Source: CAWANP01 sp963783445 (GTDB taxonomy: Bacteria > Chloroflexota > Anaerolineae > JAAYZQ01). Taken from it: DNA of 64,000 nt. The DNA is taken from positions 248,001 through 312,000 of the forward strand of contig CAWANP010000003.1 in assembly GCA_963783445.1 (NCBI GenBank), given 5' to 3'. This document shows positions 34,511 to 43,254 of the stretch, one piece after another. How positions within the stretch are numbered: the stretch's first letter is position 1; every line of letters starts with the position of its first letter. The position numbers and the translations under genes are program-made. The notes beneath the pieces were generated by a model, which saw nothing but the letters and a program-made list of their open reading frames with translations, did not search any database and had not been told where the DNA came from.

Positions 34511-35830
34511 CTAGATCAGTCCCAACCAGCCAGCCACCGTCGTTCCATGGCCGGCCAAACTCAAAGTTAAGGGTAGTAACAGGACGCCCATACAGTTCAT
34601 GCGCCTCGCCCCCCACATTACAGGCAGCAGGCCAATGCCTGTGGCTGCCAGGGCAATGAGCAGCCCGCCCCAACCCGTCAGCAGCAACACAATGGAAACC
34701 AGTACCAGCAGTGTCGCGGCCGAAATCCACCGGTAGTCAACGCGCGTCACGAGCCAGATGGCTCCCCGGCTGAGCCAGAGCAGCATCAGAAAAGCAAGCC
34801 CCCCACTGACGAGCATCGCCGCGATGGCTACCCAGTAGATGGCCGGCGTGCGAGGCGTATAGAGCACGCTCAGCATCCAGGCCATGCCTCCGCGGGTCAG
34901 GTGCAACCCCGGCACAAAGAAAAAGATAAAGGCGCCCACATAGTAGATCAGCTTGCTGGCACCCTGGCTAACGATAAACAGCCGGTCATCACGCTGGGCA
35001 GTGGCATGGCCCGCCAAGAAACCACCGATGCCCCCCGTCACAACCGGGAAAAAAGCGGCAAAGAGGCCACCCAAAGCGCCGGCCCCCACCCCACGGGCTA
35101 TCAATCCCGGCGAAAGGTCCACCGATCCGGCCACGTGCTGGGCCGGCACACGGGCCCGGGAGATGATGTTCTGCAACACCCAGGGCAGAGCAAAAAGGCC
35201 GACAAAGGCGGGCATCAGGTTCTGAAAGGCCATCTCTGTGGGCACCAGGTTGCCGTAGAACAGGATGAAGCCCAGGATGCCTGACAGCAGAAAGGTCAGC
35301 AGCCCCGCCCCCACTGAACGCCAGGCGTCGAGAAACCTGGCCAGGCCTGTGCTGCCCCGGTCAGAGCCCTTGGGCCACTCGCTCATCAGCATGAACAGGA
35401 TCACCGCCCCCAGAATCCAATGCAGGTGCGGCCCGACCACTCTGCGGACGATGGGCAAAGCCGTGGGCATGGCCGGGGCCAGAAGCAGCAGTACCAGCAG
35501 TCCGCCCAGCCCACCTATCCCCGTCAATACCGCGGCTTCGTACCCTCTGCGCTCCATCAGGTACTTTTGACCGGGAAGCGCGACAAAGATGGTACTGTCG
35601 TCCGGCGCGCCCAGAAAGATGCTGGGGATCGTATTCAGCACCGCGTAGCCGACCACCAAGCCCAGCATGAACATGGCCAGTGGCTCGTCGGGCACAAGCC
35701 CTCGGACCTTGACCGCCAGGATAACCAGCAGGGCGGCCGCGTTGTAGATGTGCAGCGCCGGGATACAGGATAGAAATGCCGATAGAACCGTACCGACCAG
35801 CGCCGCGCCTACCAGAACCAGATAGTTCAT
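34511..35830 (-). CDS. TctA-like integral membrane protein (COG1784-type)
   Basis: 439 residues, about 11-12 hydrophobic segments. The N-terminus (LVGTVLSAFLSCIPALHIYN) and GLVVGYAVLNTIPSIFLGAP with FPVVTGGIGGFLAGHATAQR fit the TctA homologues grouped as COG1784, best known from archaea, rather than the tricarboxylate permeases. No TctB or TctC partner is present. The start ATG overlaps the stop of the OB-repeat protein gene by ATGA, so the two are likely made together. Substrate unknown. Family assignment is from memory of the N-terminal pattern and should be confirmed. Confidence 0.6.
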   Translation of the reverse strand: MNYLVLVGAALVGTVLSAFLSCIPALHIYNAAALLVILAVKVRGLVPDEPLAMFMLGLVVGYAVLNTIPSIFLGAPDDSTIFVALPGQKYLMERRGYEAAVLTGIGGLGGLLVLLLLAPAMPTALPIVRRVVGPHLHWILGAVILFMLMSEWPKGSDRGSTGLARFLDAWRSVGAGLLTFLLSGILGFILFYGNLVPTEMAFQNLMPAFVGLFALPWVLQNIISRARVPAQHVAGSVDLSPGLIARGVGAGALGGLFAAFFPVVTGGIGGFLAGHATAQRDDRLFIVSQGASKLIYYVGAFIFFFVPGLHLTRGGMAWMLSVLYTPRTPAIYWVAIAAMLVSGGLAFLMLLWLSRGAIWLVTRVDYRWISAATLLVLVSIVLLLTGWGGLLIALAATGIGLLPVMWGARRMNCMGVLLLPLTLSLAGHGTTVAGWLGLI

Positions 35831-38322
35831 GGCCCCCGGACCTCAACATCCGCCCCGGCCATGGGGATGATCTCGATGACGTTCTGGTAAATATCCACCT
35901 CACCGGTGACCCGCAGTCTCACCCCATTTCCGATGCCGGAAGGCAGGTAGGGCACGGTACGCTCCGGCACAAAGATCAGGATTTCGCCCGTACCATCGCC
36001 GAGCCACACCTTGAGCCAGCCTCTGTTCTCCGTACGGGTCACGGCTCCCTCGACGGTAAAGATGCGGCCCTCGTCGGATGCCGTCACATTGCCGGCCGGC
36101 CGCTCTTCGATGGGCAGGCCTTCGCCCCTGGAAAGCACCTTGAGCCCAGCCCCATCCCCAGGGATGATCTCCAGCTGGCCGGCGTACTGATCCACAACTC
36201 CGGTAACACGAACCTGGCTACCGGGAACCAGATCGTAGCGCTCGGGGATCCCTTCCAGGACATTCTGCCACAACAGAAGAATGATGCTGCCGGTCGCATC
36301 GACCAGCCTATACTTGACCCCGGCGGAAAAGTAATCGACCTCCGCGACCCCGGCCTGGGCAATGGTGAATGTACGCCCGACGTCGCCGGCAGAGATGGCG
36401 CCGAGGGCCCTCGTCTCGAACGAGGGGGTAGGCGTGGCCTGTGCCGTCGCCGAGGGTTCGGGTTGCTTCGGTGTTTCCGGCGTCAGGACCGGAGGCTCGG
36501 CGGTGCTCGTCGTGGCCGGCGCGGCTGGAGGTTCCAGTGCAAGCGTCGAGGCCGGTGAGGGCGCCTCCTCTGGCGAGAGCGCGGCCTCCGCGGTTGCTGT
36601 GGGCGCCGCCATGGCCGCTGCCGCAGGGGCAATCACCCACACATCAGCCGGCATCTGGGGCACGACCTCCAGTTCGCCGTGGTACTCGACCACCTCGCCC
36701 TGCACCGCGACCTCCGCACCCGCGGCCAACAGGCCCGCGTCCGGCAACTGTTCGTAGAGGTTCTGCCATATCAATAAGGTTAAGGTACCTGTGCCGTCGT
36801 CCAAGGTGCAGCGGATTCCCCTGGAGAAGGGCACCGCCTCCACTACCTGGCCCGACACCTCTATCCTTTGGCCCACATCGCCGGCCGAGACCTGGTCGAT
36901 GGCCCGCTGGTCCGTGGGTAACGCGACCAGGCCGGTCACTACCAGATCGGCCGGGGTCCTGGGGACGATCTCCAGCTCGCCCTGGTACAGGGTAACCTCG
37001 CCCTGCACCTCGAGGACCGCCCCCGGCGCCAAGCGCGCCGGGTCGGGCAGGGCATCGTACAGGTCCTGCCACAGCAGCAACGTCACCGCGCCTGTATCGT
37101 CATCCAGCGTACCCTTGGCCCCGGCGGAGAAGGTCTGCAGCGAGCGAAGCACCCCCTGCACCGTCACGACCCGGCCAGCGTCATCAGGCCCCAGTTCACC
37201 CAACTGCCGCGAGTCAACGACTGGCTCGCCAGTCGCCAGGACCGTCACGTCAGACGGAATCTGGGGTATGATCTCCAACTCGCCCCGGTATTCGGCCACC
37301 TCACCCTGGACCCGGACCTTGGTCCCCGCGACGAGCGCCTGCCCACGCGCCAGGGCATCGCTCAGGTCCTGCCACAGGAGCAGGGTCGCTGTACCGCTGC
37401 CATCGTCCAGCCTGTACTTGACCCCGGCGGAGAAAGGATCAACCCTGACGATGGTCCCCTCGATGAGGGCCATGCCCCCCACGTCGCGGGTCGAGAGTTC
37501 GCCAAGCTGGCGCTGCGGCGCGATAGCCAAGTCTTCATCCAGCACCACCAGGTCACTCCCGCGGCCCACAGATATCTGCGCCGTGCCCTTGTACTGGTCC
37601 ACGGCCCCCGTCGCCTGCACCGGCAGGCCCACGCTCAACCCGGGCAGGTCTCCCAAAAGTGCGTCCGGCCCCGTGGCGAGGGTCACGTCGATCTCGCCCG
37701 AACCGTCGCGCAGTGTCAGGATGCGCAGGCCCTGGTAGGGTACACGATCGTCGCGTACCACACCCCGGACCGTCACTGTTTGGTGCAGCAGACCCGAGTC
37801 CACCCCGGCGATGGGCAGTTGGAGCGGCTCAGCCGGCCGGACCTCGGTATTCTGTGGCACGTCAAGGACCAAGTATTGGAAATCATCCTTGATGCGCAGC
37901 GTGCCCTCCAGGGCCACGTCGTCACCCATGACCGGTACGAGGCCCTCGGCCAGCAGCTTTTCCGCTTCGGAACGGTAGGCGATGACCAGGATCTCGCCTG
38001 TGCCATCCCACAGCCAGAACCTGAGGGTTCCGGCAGCCTGATCGTGGGTGGGCTGGCGAGTGACCACTCCCTCAAGGCGGACGTAGGCCCAGTTCATCGT
38101 CCCCACCAGGCTGCGTATCTCCACCGGCGGAACTTGTGTCCGGCTCGCGGCAAATAGCAGCACTGCTATACCGCCGATGGCCAGCAGCAAGCTGCCCACC
38201 TTGAAGGCGCGGACCACCATGCGCTGGCCAACGTCGGCGCCACAGTAGGGACACTTGCCGTAGGGCCCGATAAAACGGCCACAACTGGGACATTCACTGG
38301 CAGGACGGTGTTCGGCTGTCAC
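35827..38322 (-). CDS. Membrane-anchored protein with zinc ribbon and about seven OB-fold-like repeats
   Basis: 831 residues, GTG start at 38320-38322. Order: zinc ribbon CPSCGRFIGPYGKCPYCGAD (11-30); one membrane segment at about 41-60 (VGSLLLAIGGIAVLLFAAS); then about seven repeats of some 95 residues. A typical repeat has YRLDDGSGTATLLLWQDL, then VRVQGEVAEYRGELEIIPQI. Between repeats 5 and 6 is a Pro/Ala/Thr-rich linker of about 75 residues (566-640). The basic RMVVRAFK before the membrane segment places the ribbon inside and the repeats outside. The repeats match the OB fold of nucleic-acid-binding (tRNA-anti/RPA-like) proteins in pattern, but no ligand is shown. Polysaccharide binding is also possible. 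Coupled to the TctA-like gene. Confidence 0.75.
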   Translation of the reverse strand: MTAEHRPASECPSCGRFIGPYGKCPYCGADVGQRMVVRAFKVGSLLLAIGGIAVLLFAASRTQVPPVEIRSLVGTMNWAYVRLEGVVTRQPTHDQAAGTLRFWLWDGTGEILVIAYRSEAEKLLAEGLVPVMGDDVALEGTLRIKDDFQYLVLDVPQNTEVRPAEPLQLPIAGVDSGLLHQTVTVRGVVRDDRVPYQGLRILTLRDGSGEIDVTLATGPDALLGDLPGLSVGLPVQATGAVDQYKGTAQISVGRGSDLVVLDEDLAIAPQRQLGELSTRDVGGMALIEGTIVRVDPFSAGVKYRLDDGSGTATLLLWQDLSDALARGQALVAGTKVRVQGEVAEYRGELEIIPQIPSDVTVLATGEPVVDSRQLGELGPDDAGRVVTVQGVLRSLQTFSAGAKGTLDDDTGAVTLLLWQDLYDALPDPARLAPGAVLEVQGEVTLYQGELEIVPRTPADLVVTGLVALPTDQRAIDQVSAGDVGQRIEVSGQVVEAVPFSRGIRCTLDDGTGTLTLLIWQNLYEQLPDAGLLAAGAEVAVQGEVVEYHGELEVVPQMPADVWVIAPAAAAMAAPTATAEAALSPEEAPSPASTLALEPPAAPATTSTAEPPVLTPETPKQPEPSATAQATPTPSFETRALGAISAGDVGRTFTIAQAGVAEVDYFSAGVKYRLVDATGSIILLLWQNVLEGIPERYDLVPGSQVRVTGVVDQYAGQLEIIPGDGAGLKVLSRGEGLPIEERPAGNVTASDEGRIFTVEGAVTRTENRGWLKVWLGDGTGEILIFVPERTVPYLPSGIGNGVRLRVTGEVDIYQNVIEIIPMAGADVEVRGP

Positions 38323-38422
38323 GGCAGTCTTTGCCTTTGGACCTCACGCGTCTCGGAGGAGCCCCGAGGATCGTGTCATGCTATCTGATGGAAAGGTCTC
38401 AAAACCCCGGCAGTCTGTTCTT

Positions 38423-39286
38423 CTACCTGGCCCCTTCTAACTGCACAATCTCCTCCTGGACGGGATACACCCGATCACAGGCGGAGCAACCCAGGTCGCC
38501 GGCAGCGCGCTGCAACTCACCGCCGCACGACGGACAGCGCAGCAGCAATACCAAATCTCGGTCACTGTCACTGAAAGAACCCACTGCCGGCGCATCGGAC
38601 CGCCCCAGCTTGCGCGCCATGGCCAGGTCATAGTCCTCCTGCCAGCGCCGGACCTGCACATCACGCAGCGGGTACTCGGCCAGTATCTGCTCAAAAACCG
38701 GGCGCGGGATCGCCCGGCCGGGCAAAAGGCGCGCCTCGCGCCCCACGCGATTGGTAAGGAACAGGATGCCATCCGGGGCCAGTACCCGCACCATTTCGGC
38801 CAAAGCCTCCAGGGGCCGGGGCAGGAACTCTAGCGCCTCCAGACAGGTTACGGCGTCAAAGACACCGTCGTCAAAGGGCAGCCTGCTGGCATCCTGCCAG
38901 ACCAGGTGCACCTGGTCGCTGTTGGGCGCCAGTTTGTCCCGGGCCTGGCGCAGCATGCCCAGCGACAGATCCAGGCCGATGATCTGCCCGGCAAAGCCCT
39001 CGTCGAGGAGAGCCAGCGGCAGCCGGCCGGTGCCCGTCGCCACATCCAGGAGCAGCGGCTCCTTGACCCGCCACAGCCCTTGCATCAACGGTCCGGCAAC
39101 GAACCAACGCTCCGCCCAGGGATCAAAGCGCTTGACGCCGTCGTAGCGACGGGCGAACCAGTCGTAGGATTTGGCCACCACCCATGGCCCGACGTAGGCT
39201 CCTTCGGCGATGACCATCTGCCAGTAGGCCAGCAGGACCAGCACCGCCAGGCCCAGGGCCGCCAACAGGAGCCACAGCCAGATCAT
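38423..39286 (-). CDS. SAM-dependent methyltransferase with N-terminal membrane segment and C-terminal zinc ribbon
   Basis: 287 residues from the ATG at 39284-39286, whose A overlaps the upstream stop (ATGA). The first 22 residues are a membrane helix (MIWLWLLLAALGLAVLVLLA). The core has LLLDVATGTGRLPLALLDE (SAM site), IIGLDLSLGMLRQARDKL and FDAVTCLEALEFLPRPLEAL. The last 45 residues hold a zinc ribbon, CPSCGGELQRAAGDLGCSAC. Membrane attachment suggests a lipid or envelope substrate. Unknown target. Confidence 0.82.
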   Translation of the reverse strand: MIWLWLLLAALGLAVLVLLAYWQMVIAEGAYVGPWVVAKSYDWFARRYDGVKRFDPWAERWFVAGPLMQGLWRVKEPLLLDVATGTGRLPLALLDEGFAGQIIGLDLSLGMLRQARDKLAPNSDQVHLVWQDASRLPFDDGVFDAVTCLEALEFLPRPLEALAEMVRVLAPDGILFLTNRVGREARLLPGRAIPRPVFEQILAEYPLRDVQVRRWQEDYDLAMARKLGRSDAPAVGSFSDSDRDLVLLLRCPSCGGELQRAAGDLGCSACDRVYPVQEEIVQLEGAR

Positions 39287-40278
39287 GGCATGGCCCAGGC
39301 CGCCACGACCATGGCTGCCAACAACCATGGCCAGGCCCGGCGCACGATTCGCGCCGGATCAGCATCTCCATGCGGGGCAGGTCCCTCGACGGGCCTCAGG
39401 GCAGGCTGTATGGCAATTTGTCCGAAAAGCAAGAGCCCCATCACACCCGCGGCCAGCGGTTGCTTCTGCGCGGCCACCAGGGCCACGGCGACGACCAGCC
39501 CGCCGTTGAGCAGCCACAGCCCGTAGCGCTGCCCCTCAGCGGCGCGCAGCATGCCCCAAGCGGCCAGCGTGAAAGCAAAGGCCAGGATCAGGGACAGGCG
39601 GCTCACCCCGGAAAAGGTCGCGTGGCCGGCCAGCCAGCTCAGCCCCACCAGGACCGTGGCCTGCGCAGCCAGCGGCGCCCGGCCCCGCCAGTGCTGGATA
39701 ATGCCCAAGCCCACGAGCGCCACCAGCGCAACGTTGAGCACGCGCAGCCGCTCGGGCAGCAGCAAGGACACTACGATCGCCAGGGCCACCGCCGCCAGGG
39801 AGCCCAGCACCGCCGGCCCGGACTCTGGCCAAAAATCATTGCGCCACCGGCGCCCAAAGCGGTCGAGCCCACCAAAGATCCGCCCCCCGGGCGAGCCCGG
39901 CTGGGTGTAGGGCAAGCCAAGTCGCCTTACTGGATGAGCAGCAAACAATGCCGGCTGGGCAGGCTGGCGCCGGCCAGCCCGGAGGCGGCGCCAGTCGATG
40001 CCCACGACCAGATCCCACAGGCTGCCCCAGGCCAGGTCCACCAGGAGCAGGACCAGGGCCATGGTCAACAGGTCGCTCGCGGCCCAATGGAGCTTGTTTG
40101 AGGCGACGGCACCGCACAGTACGGCCCAGATGCCCATCACGCCCCAGAAAGGGCGGGCCAAACGGCCCTGCAACCCAATCAGGCGCCCGGGAACCACCCG
40201 GTCCATGGCCCTCTGGCCCTGCGGATCGGGGATCTGGGCCTCAGGCCAAGCAGGCTGGGTTGGCGTTGGCGCGTCCAT
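39283..40278 (-). CDS. Integral membrane protein of unknown function
   Basis: 331 residues, about 8 hydrophobic segments in the second half and four before it. No motif that I recognise. The start ATG (40276-40278) lies only 7 nt downstream of a -10 element, so the message is probably leaderless. First gene of the run to 34511: membrane protein, methyltransferase, OB-repeat protein, TctA-like protein, although a 100-bp gap follows the methyltransferase. Confidence 0.75.
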   Translation of the reverse strand: MDAPTPTQPAWPEAQIPDPQGQRAMDRVVPGRLIGLQGRLARPFWGVMGIWAVLCGAVASNKLHWAASDLLTMALVLLLVDLAWGSLWDLVVGIDWRRLRAGRRQPAQPALFAAHPVRRLGLPYTQPGSPGGRIFGGLDRFGRRWRNDFWPESGPAVLGSLAAVALAIVVSLLLPERLRVLNVALVALVGLGIIQHWRGRAPLAAQATVLVGLSWLAGHATFSGVSRLSLILAFAFTLAAWGMLRAAEGQRYGLWLLNGGLVVAVALVAAQKQPLAAGVMGLLLFGQIAIQPALRPVEGPAPHGDADPARIVRRAWPWLLAAMVVAAWAMP

Positions 40279-40285
40279 ATCAAAT

Positions 40286-40314
40286 ATTATACCACAACTC
40301 GGGCGGCTTGTCGT
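40286..40314 (-). promoter_or_regulatory. Promoter giving a leaderless transcript
   Basis: Minus strand extended -10 TGGTATAAT with TATAAT at 40286-40291 and ACGACA (40309-40314) 17 nt upstream. The -10 ends 8 nt before the A of the ATG at 40278, so the predicted start is at or within 1-2 nt of the initiation codon. Confidence 0.65.
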
Positions 40315-40424
40315 ATCCTCGCCAGGCCAGGGAGAAGGTGGGTGTGTTTACTGTCTCACTATCTCACTGTCCCGGTGTGTGCCCTCCCGCTGTTGGAGGC
40401 GATATGACAACGAATCAAAAGGAT

Positions 40425-40455
40425 CTACCGAATCTACCCCGCATCGATTCGGTAG
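40425..40455. other. Perfect 10-bp inverted repeat, intergenic
   Basis: CTACCGAATC (40425-40434) and GATTCGGTAG (40446-40455) around an 11-nt loop. It lies between the membrane-protein promoter and the terminator at 40499, in a 270-bp gap. It could be an operator or a second terminator hairpin; there is no U-run. Confidence 0.5.
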
Positions 40456-40498
40456 GGCCTCCCGATTCACTGTCATATTCAGACCCAACACAAAGAAA

Positions 40499-40528
40499 GG
40501 GCAAGGCATGTAGGTACATGCCTTGCCC
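40499..40528 (-). terminator. Rho-independent terminator of the bactofilin-like gene
   Basis: Perfect 14-bp stem: GGGCAAGGCATGTA (40499-40512) with TACATGCCTTGCCC (40515-40528). On the minus strand it is followed by TTTCTTTGTG. About 20 bp beyond the stop at 40549. Confidence 0.85.
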
Positions 40529-40548
40529 CAGTAGCCTACGCTGACTTT

Positions 40549-41853
40549 TTAGGGGCCGTCAGGCCGGCCGATTTCGTCATCCATGGCGTCCATGGGCAGC
40601 GCCTCAAATTGCTCGTGCGGGCCAGAGTTCCGGCAGCTTTGCGTACCAAAGCGGGTATGGATCACGGCCCCCAGGCCCACGCTGGTCATAAGGATAATAA
40701 AGGGCCAGGCGCAGCAGGCCGGCTGGATCACCCACAACAGGGCGGCCAGCGGTACGGTGACCACCAGGCCGGCGATCACGGCGCCCAGCGGCTTGACCGC
40801 GTCGACGTTCAGCGCTCCGAGCAGCCGGCGCCCGACCATCTCGGCCAGGCCGACCCAGCCCAGGACCACCCCGGCAACCAGGGCCAGGGGCACCGGCAGC
40901 AGGACCAGCACCGAGAGCAGGATCAGGAGCAAGCCGATGGGGATGAGGATAATGGTGCCAATCATCAGCGCGGCCACCAGGATAATGAGGATCATCAGCA
41001 GCACGGCCAGCATCTCCAGCACAAAGGCCATGAGGAAGGTCAGCAGCCCCAGGCCAAAGCTCTGCAGCGGCAGGGCAGCAATGCAGTCCGCCACCCGGTG
41101 GGTGGTCCGCGGCCAGATCAGGACGAGGAGCACACCCACGGCGATAAAGATGAGGCTCATAAAACTGGCACCCATGGCCCGCCCGAAAAAGTTGCCGATA
41201 CGCTGGCCCAGGGTGGGCCGGTGGAACTGGGCCGGTGCCACTGGCACCGCCGCCGGCGGCGTCAGCTTGGGCGCCTCGGGTACCTCTGGAAGTTTCGGGA
41301 TCTCGGGTATCGCCGGCGCCTCGGGAATGAAGGGTACTTTGGGTAGGGGTACATTGGGGATCTCGTTGCCCCGCACCTGGGCGCCCGTCTCCCGGTCGTA
41401 ACTGCCCGAAAAGACCGAGGCACTGCCCTCGACGCCGGCCGTACTCTCCAACACCATCTCGCCGAACATGACCGACAGGTCGCCGCCCACCTGGCCGGCG
41501 ACCTTCACATCGCCACTCATGACAAAGAGGTCGCCCTCCACGAGGCCCGTCTCGGCCAGATCCACGTCGCCGTCGATGACGGCCAGGTCGCCGTCAATCC
41601 GCCCCTCAATCTCGGCGTCGCCGCTGGTGACAAACACGTTGCCTTCGACAGCGGCGCCCCAGGGCACGACCAGCTCACCGTCAAATATGCCCACGTCGCC
41701 GTAAAAGGTCTCTCCCTCCTCCAGCCGCAGGTCCTCGTCAACAAAGATCCGTCCGTTTTCGTCCAATACGATGGGTCCCGCCGCCAGGGCCGAAGATGCA
41801 GGCAACAACATAAGCAGTACCAACAAACCCAGCCACAAAACTCTCTTTTTCAC
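40549..41853 (-). CDS. Membrane protein with signal peptide and bactofilin-like repeat domain
   Basis: 434 residues from the GTG at 41851-41853, with GGGAGG 6 nt upstream. A signal peptide (VLWLGLLVLLMLLPASSALA) is followed by a right-handed beta-helix-like region (about 30-160) built on a six-residue rhythm: GDVGIFDGELVV, GNVFVTSGDAEIEG, GDLAVIDGDVDL, GDLFVMSGDVKVAG, as in bactofilins (polymer-forming proteins). A Pro-rich linker comes next (VPLPKVPFIPEAPAIPEIPK), then several membrane segments (about 235-395) and a short polar tail. In Chloroflexota such proteins commonly follow ECF sigma and zinc-finger anti-sigma genes, as here. Likely an envelope-stress or scaffold protein; function unproven. 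Confidence 0.75.
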   Translation of the reverse strand: MKKRVLWLGLLVLLMLLPASSALAAGPIVLDENGRIFVDEDLRLEEGETFYGDVGIFDGELVVPWGAAVEGNVFVTSGDAEIEGRIDGDLAVIDGDVDLAETGLVEGDLFVMSGDVKVAGQVGGDLSVMFGEMVLESTAGVEGSASVFSGSYDRETGAQVRGNEIPNVPLPKVPFIPEAPAIPEIPKLPEVPEAPKLTPPAAVPVAPAQFHRPTLGQRIGNFFGRAMGASFMSLIFIAVGVLLVLIWPRTTHRVADCIAALPLQSFGLGLLTFLMAFVLEMLAVLLMILIILVAALMIGTIILIPIGLLLILLSVLVLLPVPLALVAGVVLGWVGLAEMVGRRLLGALNVDAVKPLGAVIAGLVVTVPLAALLWVIQPACCAWPFIILMTSVGLGAVIHTRFGTQSCRNSGPHEQFEALPMDAMDDEIGRPDGP

Positions 41854-41925
41854 AATCCACCTCCCTGTCTTGCACCGCCGTAAACAGGCGGTGCTGGATC
41901 GCTTCCTGCACCAGGCGCATTTTCC

Positions 41926-41947
41926 AGCACCGGCGTCTTCCGGTGCT
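41926..41947 (-). other. 8-bp hairpin between anti-sigma and bactofilin-like genes
   Basis: AGCACCGG (41926-41933) pairs with CCGGTGCT (41940-41947). It lies 21 bp beyond the anti-sigma stop and 73 bp above the next start. No U-run on the minus strand, so more probably a stability or attenuation element than a terminator. Confidence 0.4.
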
Positions 41948-41967
41948 TTCTTTAGGCCCGAGCCCCG

Positions 41968-42555
41968 CTACACATACCCATTACGCCGCGAACCACCCGG
42001 TCGTTTCACCACCAGCCAGGTCCAGGCCCCGGCCAGCACGGTCAGGCCCACGGCCAACAGGGCCACCAGGGGCAGGCCATAGCGCAGCAGCGCCTCGCCC
42101 AGGAAGAAACTGGCCCCCTTGCCCAGCAGGCCCATGTTGCCGGCCACCTGCGACAGGGCACTGGCCCCCATCTGTACCGAGCCCAGCGAGCCGAACCACT
42201 GCCAGCCCATGACCCCGAGCACGATCAGCGCCACGGCGCCGACTGTCATGCCCGCCAGCGACAGCCAGCTCGTGACCAGCGCCGCACCGCCAAAGGTCCG
42301 CTTCCGCTGCACGGCCTTGGCCTCCAGCCGCCGCTCGATGCGGACAGCAAAGCCCAGAGGCGGACCCACCATGGGTTCGGCCTCGAACAGGTTTGACACC
42401 TGGCGCATGGCCTGCCACTCCCACTGGCACGAGGCACAGCCGGCCAGGTGCTGTTCCAGACGGTGCTGGCCATCCCAATCCAGCATGCCGTCCAGGGACA
42501 ACGACATGAGCATCGTCATCTGTTCGCCCTGCTTGCACTCCATCGCTTCATCCAT
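41968..42555 (-). CDS. Zinc-finger (zf-HC2) anti-sigma factor
   Basis: 195 residues starting at the ATG at 42553-42555. The N-terminal cytoplasmic part has the ZAS-type signature CxxxHxxxC in HLAGCASCQWEWQAM. Two membrane segments lie at about 102-125 and 150-180. It should hold the ECF sigma factor encoded directly upstream in an inactive complex until a signal releases it. A longer frame upstream runs through a dispersed repeat and is rejected. Confidence 0.85.
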   Translation of the reverse strand: MDEAMECKQGEQMTMLMSLSLDGMLDWDGQHRLEQHLAGCASCQWEWQAMRQVSNLFEAEPMVGPPLGFAVRIERRLEAKAVQRKRTFGGAALVTSWLSLAGMTVGAVALIVLGVMGWQWFGSLGSVQMGASALSQVAGNMGLLGKGASFFLGEALLRYGLPLVALLAVGLTVLAGAWTWLVVKRPGGSRRNGYV

Positions 42556-42596
42556 CACGTCTCTCCCCCGTACCCGGTCTGTCCCTGTACTTTCAC

Positions 42597-42690
42597 CGCG
42601 GAGGCGCAGAGGACGCAGAGAAAGCCAAAACCTTTTAGGGTTTCTCTGTGTTCCCCGCCTTCGCGGGGACATGCTCCGTGTCTCTGTGGT
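42597..42690. repeat. Dispersed repeat of the CTCTGTG(T/G)TCTCTGTGGT type
   Basis: The 150-bp gap between the sigma and anti-sigma genes holds GGCGCAGAGGACGCAGAG and GTTTCTCTGTGTTCCCCG in opposite sense, then CCGTGTCTCTGTGGTTC. A related copy lies at 44939-44970. Motifs of this kind are scattered through many environmental genomes. It separates sigma and anti-sigma genes that are usually adjacent or overlapping. Confidence 0.7.
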
Positions 42691-42705
42691 TCAATTCTAT
42701 TTCTC

Positions 42706-43254
42706 CTAGGCAGCAGCCTCTAGCTGCCCGGCCAGCATCCGCCGCGCCCGGTGAAGGCGTGACTTGATGGCGCTCTCGGTGGTGTCCATCACGCCGGCGA
42801 TCTCGCGATAGGAATAGTTGTACCAGTAGCGGAGCACGATGGCCGCCCGGTAATCGGGTGGCAGCGTATCCAGTGAATCGCGCACACGCTCGCGCTTTTG
42901 CTTTCTGGCCACCACCTCGTCGGGCCGCGGGGCGCTGCTGGTCAGCCACTGGGGCGGCAGCGGCCCCTCCAGCGAGAGCTGGGGCGCCCGCCCCCTTTTG
43001 CGCAGGCGGTCGATGCAGTGGTGCGAGGCAATGGACAACAGCCAGTTGACAAACTTGCGGCCAGGCTGGTAGGTGGCCAGCTTGGTATAGGCCCGCAAAA
43101 AGGTCTCCTGGGCGGCGTCCTCCGCCTCGGCGGGATCGCCCAACATGCGATAGGTTAGATTGTAAACTGGCCGCTCATAGGCCTCTACCAAATGGCCAAA
43201 GGCCGCGGTATCCCCCTTGAGCGCACCTTCAATCCAGGCCTGCTCTTGGTCCAT
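42706..43254 (-). CDS. ECF-type RNA polymerase sigma factor
   Basis: 182 residues from the ATG at 43252-43254, which has GGAGG 7 nt upstream; an ATG six codons earlier overlaps that site. Region 2: VYNLTYRMLGDPAEAEDAAQ and ETFLRAYTKLATY; region 4: LPPDYRAAIVLRYWYNYSYR and EIAGVMDTTESAIKSRLHRA (helix-turn-helix). Regulated by the anti-sigma factor downstream. A TATAAT lies at 43284-43289 on the minus strand with no good -35, so autoregulation through an ECF-type -35 cannot be excluded. Confidence 0.93.
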   Translation of the reverse strand: MDQEQAWIEGALKGDTAAFGHLVEAYERPVYNLTYRMLGDPAEAEDAAQETFLRAYTKLATYQPGRKFVNWLLSIASHHCIDRLRKRGRAPQLSLEGPLPPQWLTSSAPRPDEVVARKQKRERVRDSLDTLPPDYRAAIVLRYWYNYSYREIAGVMDTTESAIKSRLHRARRMLAGQLEAAA

